Below, one piece after another: positions 16,662 to 25,333 of a stretch of 64,000 nucleotides of DNA (position 1 is the first letter of the stretch; every line of letters begins with the position of its first letter). The DNA lies in assembly GCA_903844135.1 (NCBI GenBank), contig CAIMSN010000103.1, positions 27,935 through 91,934 of the forward strand, in the 5' to 3' direction. This stretch comes from an uncultured Rhodospirillales bacterium. Lineage in GTDB: Bacteria; Pseudomonadota; Alphaproteobacteria; Acetobacterales; Acetobacteraceae. The notes beneath the pieces were generated by a model. The model did no database searches and was not told the origin of the DNA. It saw only the letters and a program-made list of their open reading frames with translations. The translations under genes were made by a program, and so were the position numbers.

Positions 16662-17324
16662 GTGCGCGGCCGGCTGAAGCTCGACCCGGCGACCGATATG
16701 CTGGGTGCGATCGACGTGCAGCCGAGCTTTATGCCGGGTGGCGAACTGCCCGTTCCAGACGGCGACGCGATCGTGCCGGTCATCAACCACCTGCTCGCGG
16801 ACCGTTTTCTCAACGCGTTCGCGACCCAGGACTGGCATCCGCCCGGACACAGCTCTTTCGCCAGCATGCATCCCGGCCGAACACCGTACGACGTGGTCTC
16901 GATGCCGTACGGGCCGCAGATGCTCTGGCCCGATCACGCGATCCAGGGCAGCAGGAACGCGGCGCTGCACCCCGGCCTGGATAGCGCCCGATTCAGTCTG
17001 ATCCTGCGCAAGGGTCTCGATCCCGCGCTCGACGGCTACTCCGCGTTCCGGGACAATGACGGCACCAGCCGAACCGGCCTGGCGGGGCTGCTGCAGGCCC
17101 GCGGCGTGAAGCGTCTGTTCCTCTGCGGCCTGGCCGGCGATGTCTGCGTCGCCTGGTCTGCGGAAGACGCGATCGAAGCCGGCTTCGAAACCTACCTCGT
17201 CGAGGATGCGACCCGCTCGATCGGTATGATTTTGCCTGATGGCGGCAACAGCGCCGACATCGCCCGCAAGCGCCTGGAGGCCTGCGGCGTCGTCTTCGTC
17301 ACCTCGAACGACCTCACCCTCTAA
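16662..17324 (+). CDS. pncA: Nicotinamidase
   Basis: A 220-residue isochorismatase-fold enzyme that hydrolyses nicotinamide to nicotinic acid for NAD salvage. Catalytic Asp is in LGAIDVQPSFMPGG, metal ligands in TQDWHPPGHSSFAS, the WPDHAIQGS segment matches the family WPxHCVQG loop (with Ala in place of Cys), and the catalytic Cys is in LCGLAGDVCVAWSA. Start is a GTG three bases after the htpG stop. The next gene dgt begins seven bases after its stop, so the three are probably cotranscribed. Confidence 0.94.
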   Translation: MRGRLKLDPATDMLGAIDVQPSFMPGGELPVPDGDAIVPVINHLLADRFLNAFATQDWHPPGHSSFASMHPGRTPYDVVSMPYGPQMLWPDHAIQGSRNAALHPGLDSARFSLILRKGLDPALDGYSAFRDNDGTSRTGLAGLLQARGVKRLFLCGLAGDVCVAWSAEDAIEAGFETYLVEDATRSIGMILPDGGNSADIARKRLEACGVVFVTSNDLTL

Positions 17325-17331
17325 GCCACCG

Positions 17332-18660
17332 ATGATGCGCTGGGACCTGCTGCTGGACGATACCAGGCTCGGTGGGGAGCGACGCACCGAGGCGCGAACC
17401 GATTCCGCCCGATCGGAGTTCCAGAAAGACCACGACCGCCTGATCTTCAGCGAGCCGTTCCGGAAACTGGGCCGCAAAACCCAGGTTCACCCGCTTCCCC
17501 AGAACGATCGGGTGCACAACCGTCTCACCCACAGTCTCGAAGTGTCGTGCGTCGGCCGCTCGCTCGGCGAACTGACCGGCAAGCAGTTGCATGCGCAGGG
17601 GCTGCTGCCGCCGGGCGTGGTCGCGGCCGACGTCGCCGCCATCGTGCAGGCCGCCTGTCTCGCCCATGACATCGGCAACCCGCCTTTCGGTCATGCCGGC
17701 GAATTCGCGATCCGCGACTGGTATGCCAAACGCGATGCCGGCTTCTTCGCGGGCATGCAGCCCCCCTGCATCCAGGACCTCAACACCTTCGAGGGCAATG
17801 CCCAGGGCTTCCGTCTGTTGACCAGCCTGGTGGACAGCGTCGGTCTGCGACTGACCTACGCCACGCTCGGCAGCTTCATCAAATACCCCTGGTCGGCGAT
17901 GCACGCCCCCCGCTACAAACCTGGAAAATTCAGCTACTTCGCCTCGGAACGCGACGCCTTCCAGACCATCGCCCGGTCCATGGGCCTGATCGAGATCGAG
18001 CCCGGCGTCTATTGCCGTCATCCGCTGGCCTATCTGGTCGAGGCCGCCGACGACATCTGCTACGCGATCATCGACATCGAGGACGGCATCGAGATGAGCC
18101 TCCTCCATACCGGAGAAGTCGAGCACCTTCTGCTCTCCGTCATGCCCGGTTCGGCCCATACGCACTACGATCTCTACAAGATCGGCCGCACCGAACGACA
18201 GCGCGTCCGCTGGCTGCGCGGACGGGCGGTGGACGTCCTGATCGAGGATTGCGTCGCCAGCTTCTTCGCCAATCAGGCCGCGATCCTCGAAGGCCGGTTC
18301 GCCTCGACCCTGGTCGAGAGCGGCAGCCCGAAGATCGCCCGGGGCGTCGCCGCGGCCAAGACGCTCGCCAGGGAAAAGATCTTCACCCACACCCGCAAGA
18401 TGGAGATCGAGATCGGCGCCTACGCCGCCGTCGACACCTTGCTCGATTCCTGCTCCGACGCCGCCCGCGAGCTGCTGGTTTCCGGCGCCGGACCGTCTTT
18501 GTCCTATCGCGCCTCGCGCATTCTCGGCCTGATGGGCGAGTCCGCACCGATGGAATCGACCGGCCTGGAGGAGAGCTACCGCCGCATCAACGATTTCCTC
18601 TCGAGCCTGACCGACAACCGCGCGACCGAATTGGCCCAGGTCATTCGCGGCCGCGGCTGA
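17332..18660 (+). CDS. dgt: Deoxyguanosinetriphosphate triphosphohydrolase-like protein (HD domain)
   Basis: A 442-residue HD-domain dNTPase that releases triphosphate from dNTPs. The HD metal site is visible in NRLTHSLEVSCVGRSLG (first His) and CLAHDIGNPPFGHAGE (His-Asp), with the later Asp in VEAADDICYAIIDIEDG. The N-terminal segment RSEFQKDHDRLIFSEPFRKL is characteristic of Dgt type 1/2 proteins. ATG at 17332 or 17335 both fit. The gene precedes tRNA-Val(CAC). Confidence 0.92.
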   Translation: MMRWDLLLDDTRLGGERRTEARTDSARSEFQKDHDRLIFSEPFRKLGRKTQVHPLPQNDRVHNRLTHSLEVSCVGRSLGELTGKQLHAQGLLPPGVVAADVAAIVQAACLAHDIGNPPFGHAGEFAIRDWYAKRDAGFFAGMQPPCIQDLNTFEGNAQGFRLLTSLVDSVGLRLTYATLGSFIKYPWSAMHAPRYKPGKFSYFASERDAFQTIARSMGLIEIEPGVYCRHPLAYLVEAADDICYAIIDIEDGIEMSLLHTGEVEHLLLSVMPGSAHTHYDLYKIGRTERQRVRWLRGRAVDVLIEDCVASFFANQAAILEGRFASTLVESGSPKIARGVAAAKTLAREKIFTHTRKMEIEIGAYAAVDTLLDSCSDAARELLVSGAGPSLSYRASRILGLMGESAPMESTGLEESYRRINDFLSSLTDNRATELAQVIRGRG

Positions 18661-18721
18661 CGGTTCCGCGACCTCTTGCCGTCTTGCGGGAAACGCCATA
18701 AAACGCCGCCACGGCCAGGAT

Positions 18722-18796
18722 GGGCGCGTAGCTCAGCGGTAGAGCATCGCCTTCACACGGCGGGGGTCACAGGTTCAATCCCTGTCGCGCCCACCA
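18722..18796 (+). tRNA. tRNA-Val (anticodon CAC)
   Basis: The acceptor stem GGGCGCG pairs with CGCGCCC, with discriminator A and encoded CCA. The D-arm is GCTCAGCGGTAGAGC. The anticodon stem CGCCT-loop holds TTCACAC, giving anticodon CAC. The T-arm is CAGGTTCAATCCCTG. It reads GTG, complementing the GAC isoacceptor at 12592. The 3' end is 10 bases from the convergent end of the next gene. Confidence 0.96.
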
Positions 18797-18805
18797 TCCG
18801 GCGCC

Positions 18806-20692
18806 TCAGAACCCGAACATGTGATCCAGCGAGAAGCGTCCGCCCTCGTCCATCAGACCATGATAGCCGAACAGCCGGCACGTGGTATCGCGGATCAGCA
18901 CATAGCCGCGCGGGCCGGCCTGACGCAGCAGCTCATCGCCGAACGCGCGATGCGGCCAGATCATCGTCGAGCCCGAAGACGCGATCCTGACCGGGCGTTC
19001 CGCCAGCACCTCGCCCAACCCGTCGTGCAGGATCAGCAGGGTCTGCGATTCGGCATGCCAGGGCGCCGAAGCCGGATACATCATCGCCGCGAAGCTGCGC
19101 CGCTGCTCGTCGCCAAGCCTCAGGAACAGCCGCGTCGACAATCCGGGCGCCGCACCCGAATAGGATTGCGGCTCGTCGCGATAGGTCATCGCGGTGTTGA
19201 AGATATGCGCACCGAAACTCGTCTCGGCGACATGCCCGCTCTGCCTGTCCTCGTAGCGCACCAGCGCATGCATCCAGCCATCCGCCGACCCACCGTCGCG
19301 GAAATCATAGACCAGCTCGGCATGTCCCTCCGGCGCGCCAAGCTCGGCCAGATCCAGCGCCAGATCGTGGCGTCGTCCGAGCCTGCCCAGGAACCGCTCC
19401 GCGACCTTCGTCCCGCCCACATCGAAGACGTCGAGACGGAGCGGCAGGTCGGTCTGGCCCACCGCCATCGGCGTCGGTTGCACGATGCTGCGATAGCGCT
19501 CCGGCGGCAGGACCGGGAACGGCAGCAGGTAGCCGCGACCCAGCGGCTCCGGCAGAGCGGGAATTCCAGGGTCCGCGACCAGATCGGCGCGCTCGACGTT
19601 CATATGCGCGATCCTGCGCCGCCCGCCCCGCGTCACCTCGTAGCGCGGCCGGACGACGTGCCGCCCGGCGCGGAGTTCGATCTGCGCCGGCCATTGCAGC
19701 CCGGGAAGATGCCGGGAGACGTCGACCGGGACCGACGCATCGGCCGGCACGGCGAACGGCAGCGCGACCGGCGCCTCAGCCCCCATCCGGTCCAGGCTGA
19801 CGGCGCCGGCCGGAATAGGCATCGCATGGCTGTTCTGCAGCCAGAGCGTCACCGTCTCGTCGTCGCGTGGCGCCGGCATGTTGGCATACCGGTCCGCCGG
19901 CCACGCATTCGCATCGTGCGTCACCGACAGGCTCTCGTCGCCCTCGTGTGTCCCGAACGTGTCCAACGCGTATTTGACCACGTCATGGCCGGCGACATTG
20001 ATGGCGTGGATAAACAACTGCCCCCGGAACGGCGGAAGATCGAACCGGCGCCGCACCGCTCCGCTGTCGATCGAGACCCCGCCCGCAGCGGACGGCATCT
20101 CCTCCTCCCAGGTCGCCAGCGGCAGCCCCTGCTCATCGAACAGACGCAACCACAGCCTGACGCGTTTCGCGCCATACGAGGCCCAGTAATTCGCCGTCAC
20201 CAGCCTTGTGCCGAGCCCGTCGGCATCGCGGAAGAACGCATAGTTGGTGGCGAAATTGAGCCGGTCCAGATAGACCCGCGAACTGGTCAGCATCTCTGCC
20301 GGCAGCCGCGCATCGTCCAGGCTCGCCACCTGCATCCCGCGCGGAACCATGTGCGCGATCCGCGCCAGCACCCGCCCGGCGTCGAACGACGTCACCAAGA
20401 GCGTCGAGGCGCCGCTCTCCAGCAGCGCGGTCAAGGGTTGGGCGACCACCCCCAGCATCTCCCGCCCGATCAGCGACACGTCCTGCACGTAGAACGCATC
20501 GATCGCCGGCAAGGTGGGGTGCAGCGCGAACAGCATCGCCGCGACCCCGTCCGGGTCGAACACCGCGAGCGATCCCTGCCGGCGCAACCGGTCGCCGAGC
20601 ACCATGATCGCCTCGGCGGCGAGCGGATGCGCCAGGGCCTTGTAGAGCGCATTGCCGCCCTGCCGCGCATCGTAGGTTTGGATATCGAGCAT
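18806..20692 (-). CDS. Large conserved-looking protein of unknown function
   Basis: A 628-residue soluble protein without a signal peptide or membrane segment. The first 170 residues look alpha/beta (hydrophobic strands such as SLAVFDPDGVAAMLFAL and STLLVTSFDAGRVLARI). The remainder is strand-rich with many aromatic residues and repeated VRY/VTR-type strands, suggesting beta-sandwich domains. No nucleotide-binding loop, metal site or catalytic triad stands out. It starts 5 bases after the stop of the ELM1-family gene, so the two form an operon and may act together on the cell surface or envelope. The ATG at 20692 is preferred. The open frame further upstream overlaps the previous gene. Confidence 0.6.
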   Translation of the reverse strand: MLDIQTYDARQGGNALYKALAHPLAAEAIMVLGDRLRRQGSLAVFDPDGVAAMLFALHPTLPAIDAFYVQDVSLIGREMLGVVAQPLTALLESGASTLLVTSFDAGRVLARIAHMVPRGMQVASLDDARLPAEMLTSSRVYLDRLNFATNYAFFRDADGLGTRLVTANYWASYGAKRVRLWLRLFDEQGLPLATWEEEMPSAAGGVSIDSGAVRRRFDLPPFRGQLFIHAINVAGHDVVKYALDTFGTHEGDESLSVTHDANAWPADRYANMPAPRDDETVTLWLQNSHAMPIPAGAVSLDRMGAEAPVALPFAVPADASVPVDVSRHLPGLQWPAQIELRAGRHVVRPRYEVTRGGRRRIAHMNVERADLVADPGIPALPEPLGRGYLLPFPVLPPERYRSIVQPTPMAVGQTDLPLRLDVFDVGGTKVAERFLGRLGRRHDLALDLAELGAPEGHAELVYDFRDGGSADGWMHALVRYEDRQSGHVAETSFGAHIFNTAMTYRDEPQSYSGAAPGLSTRLFLRLGDEQRRSFAAMMYPASAPWHAESQTLLILHDGLGEVLAERPVRIASSGSTMIWPHRAFGDELLRQAGPRGYVLIRDTTCRLFGYHGLMDEGGRFSLDHMFGF

Positions 20693-20697
20693 GCGCC

Positions 20698-21705
20698 TTA
20701 CTTCCCGCTCCGGCCCGGCCCGGCCTCGCCCGACGGCGCCGGCAGTCCCAGCCTGCGGCACATCTCGTCCGCAACCTGCCCGGTGTCGTCGAGCGGAGTC
20801 ACCGCCCAGTCCTCGATCCTGTCGTTGAAGGTCCGAATCCGCCCCGCGTCAATCAGCGCTTGCAGAAACAGGCCGATGCGCCGCGAGCGGCCGGGCAGGC
20901 CGGCCACCATCACCGGAGCCCGCGTCGCCGCCGCTTCCGACACCATCGACACGCTGTCCGAGGTGACGACGATGGCGTCGGCGCAGGCCAGCAGGCCGAG
21001 ATACGGATTGTCGCCGGTCATGTCCCAAACCCAGCCGCCCAGCGGCGCAAGCACCCGCTCCAGCACCTGGCGCACCGGCAGCCCGGTCCGTCGCGACGGC
21101 GTCAGCGCCAGCCCGACCTTCTCCGCCCGCATCATCTCGGCCAGCCGGCCGGCCAGCGCCTCGGCCTCCGGCACCCCCAGCCTGAACCGCCCGTTCGATC
21201 CGCCGACCAGGACGGCCACCAGAGGCCGGCTCAGATGCGCCAGACGCGGCATCCAGGCCCGCCGTGCCGCCTCCAGCGCACCCGGACTGACCCTGTGCAG
21301 CGCGGTCCGCGCCAGAAGCACGTTCGGCCCGTCGATTTCGTCATGCACGTTGGCCACCACCAGGTCGAACCGGTCCAGCCTCAGCCGCGGATTCTGGATC
21401 TGTACCACCCGGCTGCCACGCGCCCGCAGCGCCGCGCCCACGGCGCCCCCGGTGCCGCCGACCGTGAACACCAGACCGCCCGCCACTCCGTCCAACCCGC
21501 CGACCACGGAAAGCGGCCGCGGCCAGAGCCGCGCTGGCAACCGCGACCAGGGCCCCGCCGGCTGCAGCCGGTGCGTCCGCATCGCCAGCCCGGCCCGCTC
21601 CGCCAGCCCCACCGCCTGCGCCTCGAGCCCGGCATAGCCCTCCGACAGGATCAGACCATCCTGCGACACCATTCCCTCGTGCATGCGCCGCTTGTGCGGG
21701 TCCAC
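20698..21705 (-). CDS. Mitochondrial fission ELM1 family protein (DUF1022), glycosyltransferase-like
   Basis: About 335 residues with the two-domain GT-B-like layout of the ELM1 family. Recognisable segments are EGYAGLEAQAVGLAERAG at the start, RVVQIQNPRLRLDRFDLVV, VAVLVGGSNGRFRL (family VLIGGxxx) and DAIVVTSDSVSMVSEAAATRAPVMV, the donor-binding type region. In bacteria these proteins are linked to envelope glycan or lipid A modification, but the reaction is not established. The start is unclear: GTG at 21705, with ATGs at 21684 and 21672. It is divergent from the DEAD-box helicase and cotranscribed with the unknown gene downstream. Confidence 0.75.
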   Translation of the reverse strand: MDPHKRRMHEGMVSQDGLILSEGYAGLEAQAVGLAERAGLAMRTHRLQPAGPWSRLPARLWPRPLSVVGGLDGVAGGLVFTVGGTGGAVGAALRARGSRVVQIQNPRLRLDRFDLVVANVHDEIDGPNVLLARTALHRVSPGALEAARRAWMPRLAHLSRPLVAVLVGGSNGRFRLGVPEAEALAGRLAEMMRAEKVGLALTPSRRTGLPVRQVLERVLAPLGGWVWDMTGDNPYLGLLACADAIVVTSDSVSMVSEAAATRAPVMVAGLPGRSRRIGLFLQALIDAGRIRTFNDRIEDWAVTPLDDTGQVADEMCRRLGLPAPSGEAGPGRSGK

Positions 21706-21758
21706 CTTCCCGGCGTCAATCGACCCGGCTATTCCCCCTGCGCACAGGAGCCTCAGCC

Positions 21759-22892
21759 ATGACCGCGTTCCGCGACCTCGGCCTGGCCGAACCCCTGCTC
21801 CAGGCGCTCGCCGTCGCCGGCCTCGCTACCCCGACCCCGATCCAGACGCAGGCGATCCCCCCGATCCTCGCCGGGCGGGACCTGATCGGCATCGCCCAGA
21901 CCGGCACCGGCAAGACCGCCTCTTTCGCCCTGCCGATCCTGCATCGCCTGCTCGATTCCGGCGCCCGCGCCGAGCCGCGCACCTGCCAGGCGCTGGTGCT
22001 CGCCCCCACCCGCGAACTCGCAAGCCAGATCTGCGATGCGATCCGCACCTACGCCCGTCGCACCGCGCTGCGCGCCACGGTGCTGGTCGGCGGCGTACCG
22101 AAACAGAAACAGGCCCGCGCGCTCGCTGCCGGCATCGACCTGGTCGTCGCCACCCCGGGCCGGCTGCTCGACCATCTTTCGGACGGCGCGCTGCGGCTCG
22201 ACGAGACCCGCTACCTGGTGCTGGACGAGGCGGACCACATGCTCGATCTCGGCTTTATCGACGACGTCCGGCGCATCGCCGGGCGGCTGCCCGACCAACG
22301 CCAGAGCCTGCTCTTCTCCGCCACCATGCCGGCACCGATCGCCCTGCTGGCGCGCCAGTTGCTCCGCGACCCGCTGACCGTGGCCGCGACGCCGCCCGCC
22401 ACCACGGCGGACAAGATCGACCAGCGCATCGTCTTCGCCGAGACCCAGCAGAAGCGGCCGCTCCTCATCGAGATGCTGAAGCGCGGCCGCATGAAGCGCA
22501 CCCTGGTCTTCACCCGCACCCGCCAGGGCGCCGACACGCTGGCCGCGGCGCTCGACAAGGCCGGCATCCGCGTCGCCGCGATCCATGGCGACAAGAGCCA
22601 GCCGCAACGCGACCGCGTCCTCGCCGAATTCCGCGCCGGCCTGTTCCCGGTGCTCATCGCCACCGATGTCGCCGCACGCGGCATCGATATTCCGGACCTG
22701 ACCCATGTGGTGAATTTCGAGATCCCCGAGGTGCCGGAAGCCTACGTCCACCGCATCGGCCGCACCGCCCGCGCCGGAGCCCGCGGCATCGCCATCAGCC
22801 TGTGCGCCGCCTCGGAACGATCCTCGCTGCGCGACATCGAGAAGCTGCTGGCGACCCGGCTCAGGGTCTACGACCCTCGCCAGGCGACCTGA
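21759..22892 (+). CDS. DEAD-box ATP-dependent RNA helicase (RhlE-like)
   Basis: A 377-residue SF2 helicase. Motifs in order: Q motif TPTPIQTQAIPPIL, motif I AQTGTGKTASF, Ia APTRELASQ, Ib TPGRLLDH, II LDEADHMLD (DEAD), III SATMPAP, V ATDVAARGIDIP, VI HRIGRTARAG. The C-terminal extension is short, as in compact RhlE-type enzymes of ribosome assembly and RNA decay. The start ATG at 21759 follows an AGGAG site. The last 32 bases overlap the 3' end of the glycosyltransferase gene on the other strand. Confidence 0.95.
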   Translation: MTAFRDLGLAEPLLQALAVAGLATPTPIQTQAIPPILAGRDLIGIAQTGTGKTASFALPILHRLLDSGARAEPRTCQALVLAPTRELASQICDAIRTYARRTALRATVLVGGVPKQKQARALAAGIDLVVATPGRLLDHLSDGALRLDETRYLVLDEADHMLDLGFIDDVRRIAGRLPDQRQSLLFSATMPAPIALLARQLLRDPLTVAATPPATTADKIDQRIVFAETQQKRPLLIEMLKRGRMKRTLVFTRTRQGADTLAAALDKAGIRVAAIHGDKSQPQRDRVLAEFRAGLFPVLIATDVAARGIDIPDLTHVVNFEIPEVPEAYVHRIGRTARAGARGIAISLCAASERSSLRDIEKLLATRLRVYDPRQAT

Positions 22893-23988
22893 CCAGCCGT
22901 CTCACCCCGTCGAGAAGCACCGACACCACCTGTCCCCACGCCGCATAGGGATCGTCGGCGGCGCGACGATCCGCCGGCGGATCGGACACCAGCCGCTCGA
23001 TCGCCCGCCTGAGATCGACCGCATCCGGCGCGCACAGGATCGACATCGCCTCGTCCTTGAACTGCTCGGCGAGCCCACCGACCCTGGTGGCCACCACCCA
23101 GCGCCGGGCCGCGATCGCCGCCGCGGCCACGCCGCTCTGGCTCGCCTCCCGATACGGCAACACAAGCGCATCCGCCCAGGCGATCAGCGCACCGATCTCG
23201 CCTTCCGGAACCCAGCGATTCTCCACCACGACACGGTCCATCGCCGCGAGCCTGGACAGGTCCCGGCTGTTCGGACCCTGCCCGACCACACGCACCTCCA
23301 GCCCGGCCGGCACTCCCTGGTCGAGCGCATCGGCCAGCAGATCCAGCCCCTTGTAGGGAAGCAGCCGACCGAAGCAGAGCAGCCGCACCGCTCCGCCATG
23401 CGACAGCGGCGCGGGCGGCATCGGCCCGAACACGAACGGCGGCAGGCTGGCCATCAGGACCGGTCGGCGCCGGGTCAGTTTCTGCGCCACCAGACGTCGC
23501 GCGACATGACCCGACAAGGCGACCAGCCCGTCAGCGCGCCGGATCAGGCGACGCTGCAGCAACATCTGGATCGCCGACCCGTCGCCCGGATGGCGATCGG
23601 CATCGTGCACCACCACCAGGAACGGGATATGCAGGCGGCGCAGCACCGCGGCCATTTCCAGGTCGAGCGGCCCCGGCATCGCGCAGATCGCCACGTCCGG
23701 CCGCAACGCCTGGACCTCGCGGCGCAGGCGCGGCTGGCGAAACGCCGTGCCCAGCATCCGCAGCGCATAGCCGACCACGTTGCGATAGGTCGCCACCGGC
23801 AACGCCACCTCGGGCCGCCCCCGGCCGCCGGATCCGTCGCGCAGGATCTCCGCGCCGGTGGACAGGGACAACGACACCCTGCATCCCGGCAACGCGGCGA
23901 GACCGGCCACCATCTCCACCGCGACGCGCGGTCCGGCGCCGAACCGTCCCCATTGCCAGACCAGCACCCTGATCGGCGGATCGGTCAT
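22861..23988 (-). CDS. Glycosyltransferase family 4 (group 1)
   Basis: A 375-residue GT-B enzyme. N-terminal acceptor domain: RVLVWQWGRFGAGPRVAVEM, a Gly-rich first loop. C-terminal donor domain: LLCFGRLLPYKGLDLLADAL, VRVVGQGP, and YREASQSGVAAAAIAARRW, corresponding to the EX7E-type nucleotide-sugar site, followed by VVATRVGGLAEQF. It would transfer a sugar from an NDP donor at the cytoplasmic face during envelope polysaccharide synthesis. The ATG at 23988 overlaps the stop of the upstream glycosyltransferase by ATGA, so the two are translationally coupled. Its 3' end overlaps the convergent helicase gene. Confidence 0.85.
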   Translation of the reverse strand: MTDPPIRVLVWQWGRFGAGPRVAVEMVAGLAALPGCRVSLSLSTGAEILRDGSGGRGRPEVALPVATYRNVVGYALRMLGTAFRQPRLRREVQALRPDVAICAMPGPLDLEMAAVLRRLHIPFLVVVHDADRHPGDGSAIQMLLQRRLIRRADGLVALSGHVARRLVAQKLTRRRPVLMASLPPFVFGPMPPAPLSHGGAVRLLCFGRLLPYKGLDLLADALDQGVPAGLEVRVVGQGPNSRDLSRLAAMDRVVVENRWVPEGEIGALIAWADALVLPYREASQSGVAAAAIAARRWVVATRVGGLAEQFKDEAMSILCAPDAVDLRRAIERLVSDPPADRRAADDPYAAWGQVVSVLLDGVRRLVRSPGEGRRP

Positions 23989-25223
23989 GCGCGCTGCGCC
24001 GGATCGTATCCAATCGCCGCCAGACCGGCCTCCAGACCGCCGCTCCCGAGCCTCGCCTGTGCCGCCAGCAACGCGGCATGCCCGACACGGGTCCTGAGCT
24101 CCATCGAATCCGCCAGCGCACACAGCGCCGCGGCCGCCTCGCCCAGGTCCGCATCCGCCCACAGCGCACCCGGCGCCTCGAACACGCCGCGCGGATCGCG
24201 CGCCGGCACCAGCCGATACCCGATCGGCATGCCGCAGCCGGAATCGAGGAATTCCGCCGTGGCCGACCAGTCCGTCGCCACCACCGGGCGGCCCAGCAGC
24301 ATGGCCTGCGCCGGCACCAGCCCGAACCCCTCGCTCCTGTGCAGCGACAGCACGATATCGCAGCACCGGGTCAGTGCATGGACGTCGTCGCCAGGAAACA
24401 TGCGTGTCTCCACACGGATATTCCCCGCATCGCCGATCGCCGCCACGATCCGCGCCAGATCGGCCCGGTAGTGCGCGGCGTGACCGACCTTGAGCAGCAG
24501 GAAGCGATCGCTTCTGGTGCCGAACGCCTGCTTGAACGCCGCGATCGCGCCCAGCGGGTTCTTGCGCTCGAAACTCGAGGCGAGGTTGAACGACACCAGC
24601 ACCACCACCGCCCGCTCCGGCAGCCCGAACGCCTGCCGATCCAGCGCCGAGGTGACCGGCGGCGACAGCGCCACCGCATGCGGCACCACCCGCACCCGAC
24701 CCGGACAGACCGCCTCGAGCGCAGCGGCGGTGAAGCGCGACGGCGCCCAGACCTCATGCACATGACCCAGCGCCGCACGCCAGAGCTCCGGCACCACCGG
24801 CAGCTCCCAGTGCCAGTAGCCGACCACCCGGCGGTCGCGCAGCGCCTGCCTGCCGAGCCCGATCAGCGCCGCCGGCAACTGCGGCGCGTTGACGTGCAGC
24901 ACGAGCGCGGCGCGCCCCGGCCAGTCCGCGCGCGACCGCCCGCGTGCGCCGCGGTCGCGCAGCCTGGAGCCGGTCGCAATGCCCGCGTGCGGCACGCCGA
25001 GCCGCTGCAACGCCGCCAGCATGATCCTGGCGCCCTCGCCCAGCCCCGAGCTCTCCCCGATCTCGCCGCCGACGACGACTCCCTCGCACCGCGCCGGCGC
25101 CGCGCTATCCGGCTTCGGTGCCAGCCACGCGCTGCCGCGCGCCAGCCATAGCCGACGCGACCGCGCAGGCAGGGCCTGCCAGGCGCGATGCAGGGGGTGC
25201 AGTCGGGGCTCGGCTATCGACAT
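23985..25223 (-). CDS. Glycosyltransferase family 4
   Basis: A 412-residue GT-B enzyme when started at ATG 25223. Features: GEIGESSGLGEGARIM (acceptor domain loop), VVGYWHWELPVVPELW, HEVWAPSRFTAAAL, VSFNLASSFERKNPLGAIAAF (donor domain start) and the donor site LHRSEGFGLVPAQAMLLGRPVVAT, with the EGFGL motif typical of GT4. A longer start at 25349 would overlap the divergent argE promoter region and is not chosen. With the next gene it forms a two-gene glycan operon. The acceptor is unknown. Confidence 0.85.
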   Translation of the reverse strand: MSIAEPRLHPLHRAWQALPARSRRLWLARGSAWLAPKPDSAAPARCEGVVVGGEIGESSGLGEGARIMLAALQRLGVPHAGIATGSRLRDRGARGRSRADWPGRAALVLHVNAPQLPAALIGLGRQALRDRRVVGYWHWELPVVPELWRAALGHVHEVWAPSRFTAAALEAVCPGRVRVVPHAVALSPPVTSALDRQAFGLPERAVVVLVSFNLASSFERKNPLGAIAAFKQAFGTRSDRFLLLKVGHAAHYRADLARIVAAIGDAGNIRVETRMFPGDDVHALTRCCDIVLSLHRSEGFGLVPAQAMLLGRPVVATDWSATAEFLDSGCGMPIGYRLVPARDPRGVFEAPGALWADADLGEAAAALCALADSMELRTRVGHAALLAAQARLGSGGLEAGLAAIGYDPAQRA

Positions 25224-25333
25224 CGTGATGCCCCAACTCTGGTCGCGACCGCGCATCGCGGCAAGCCTTGCCATCAACACACCGTCAAACCGGCGGCCAT
25301 TGCCGTCGGTCCGGCCGCGTATAGACTGACGCC

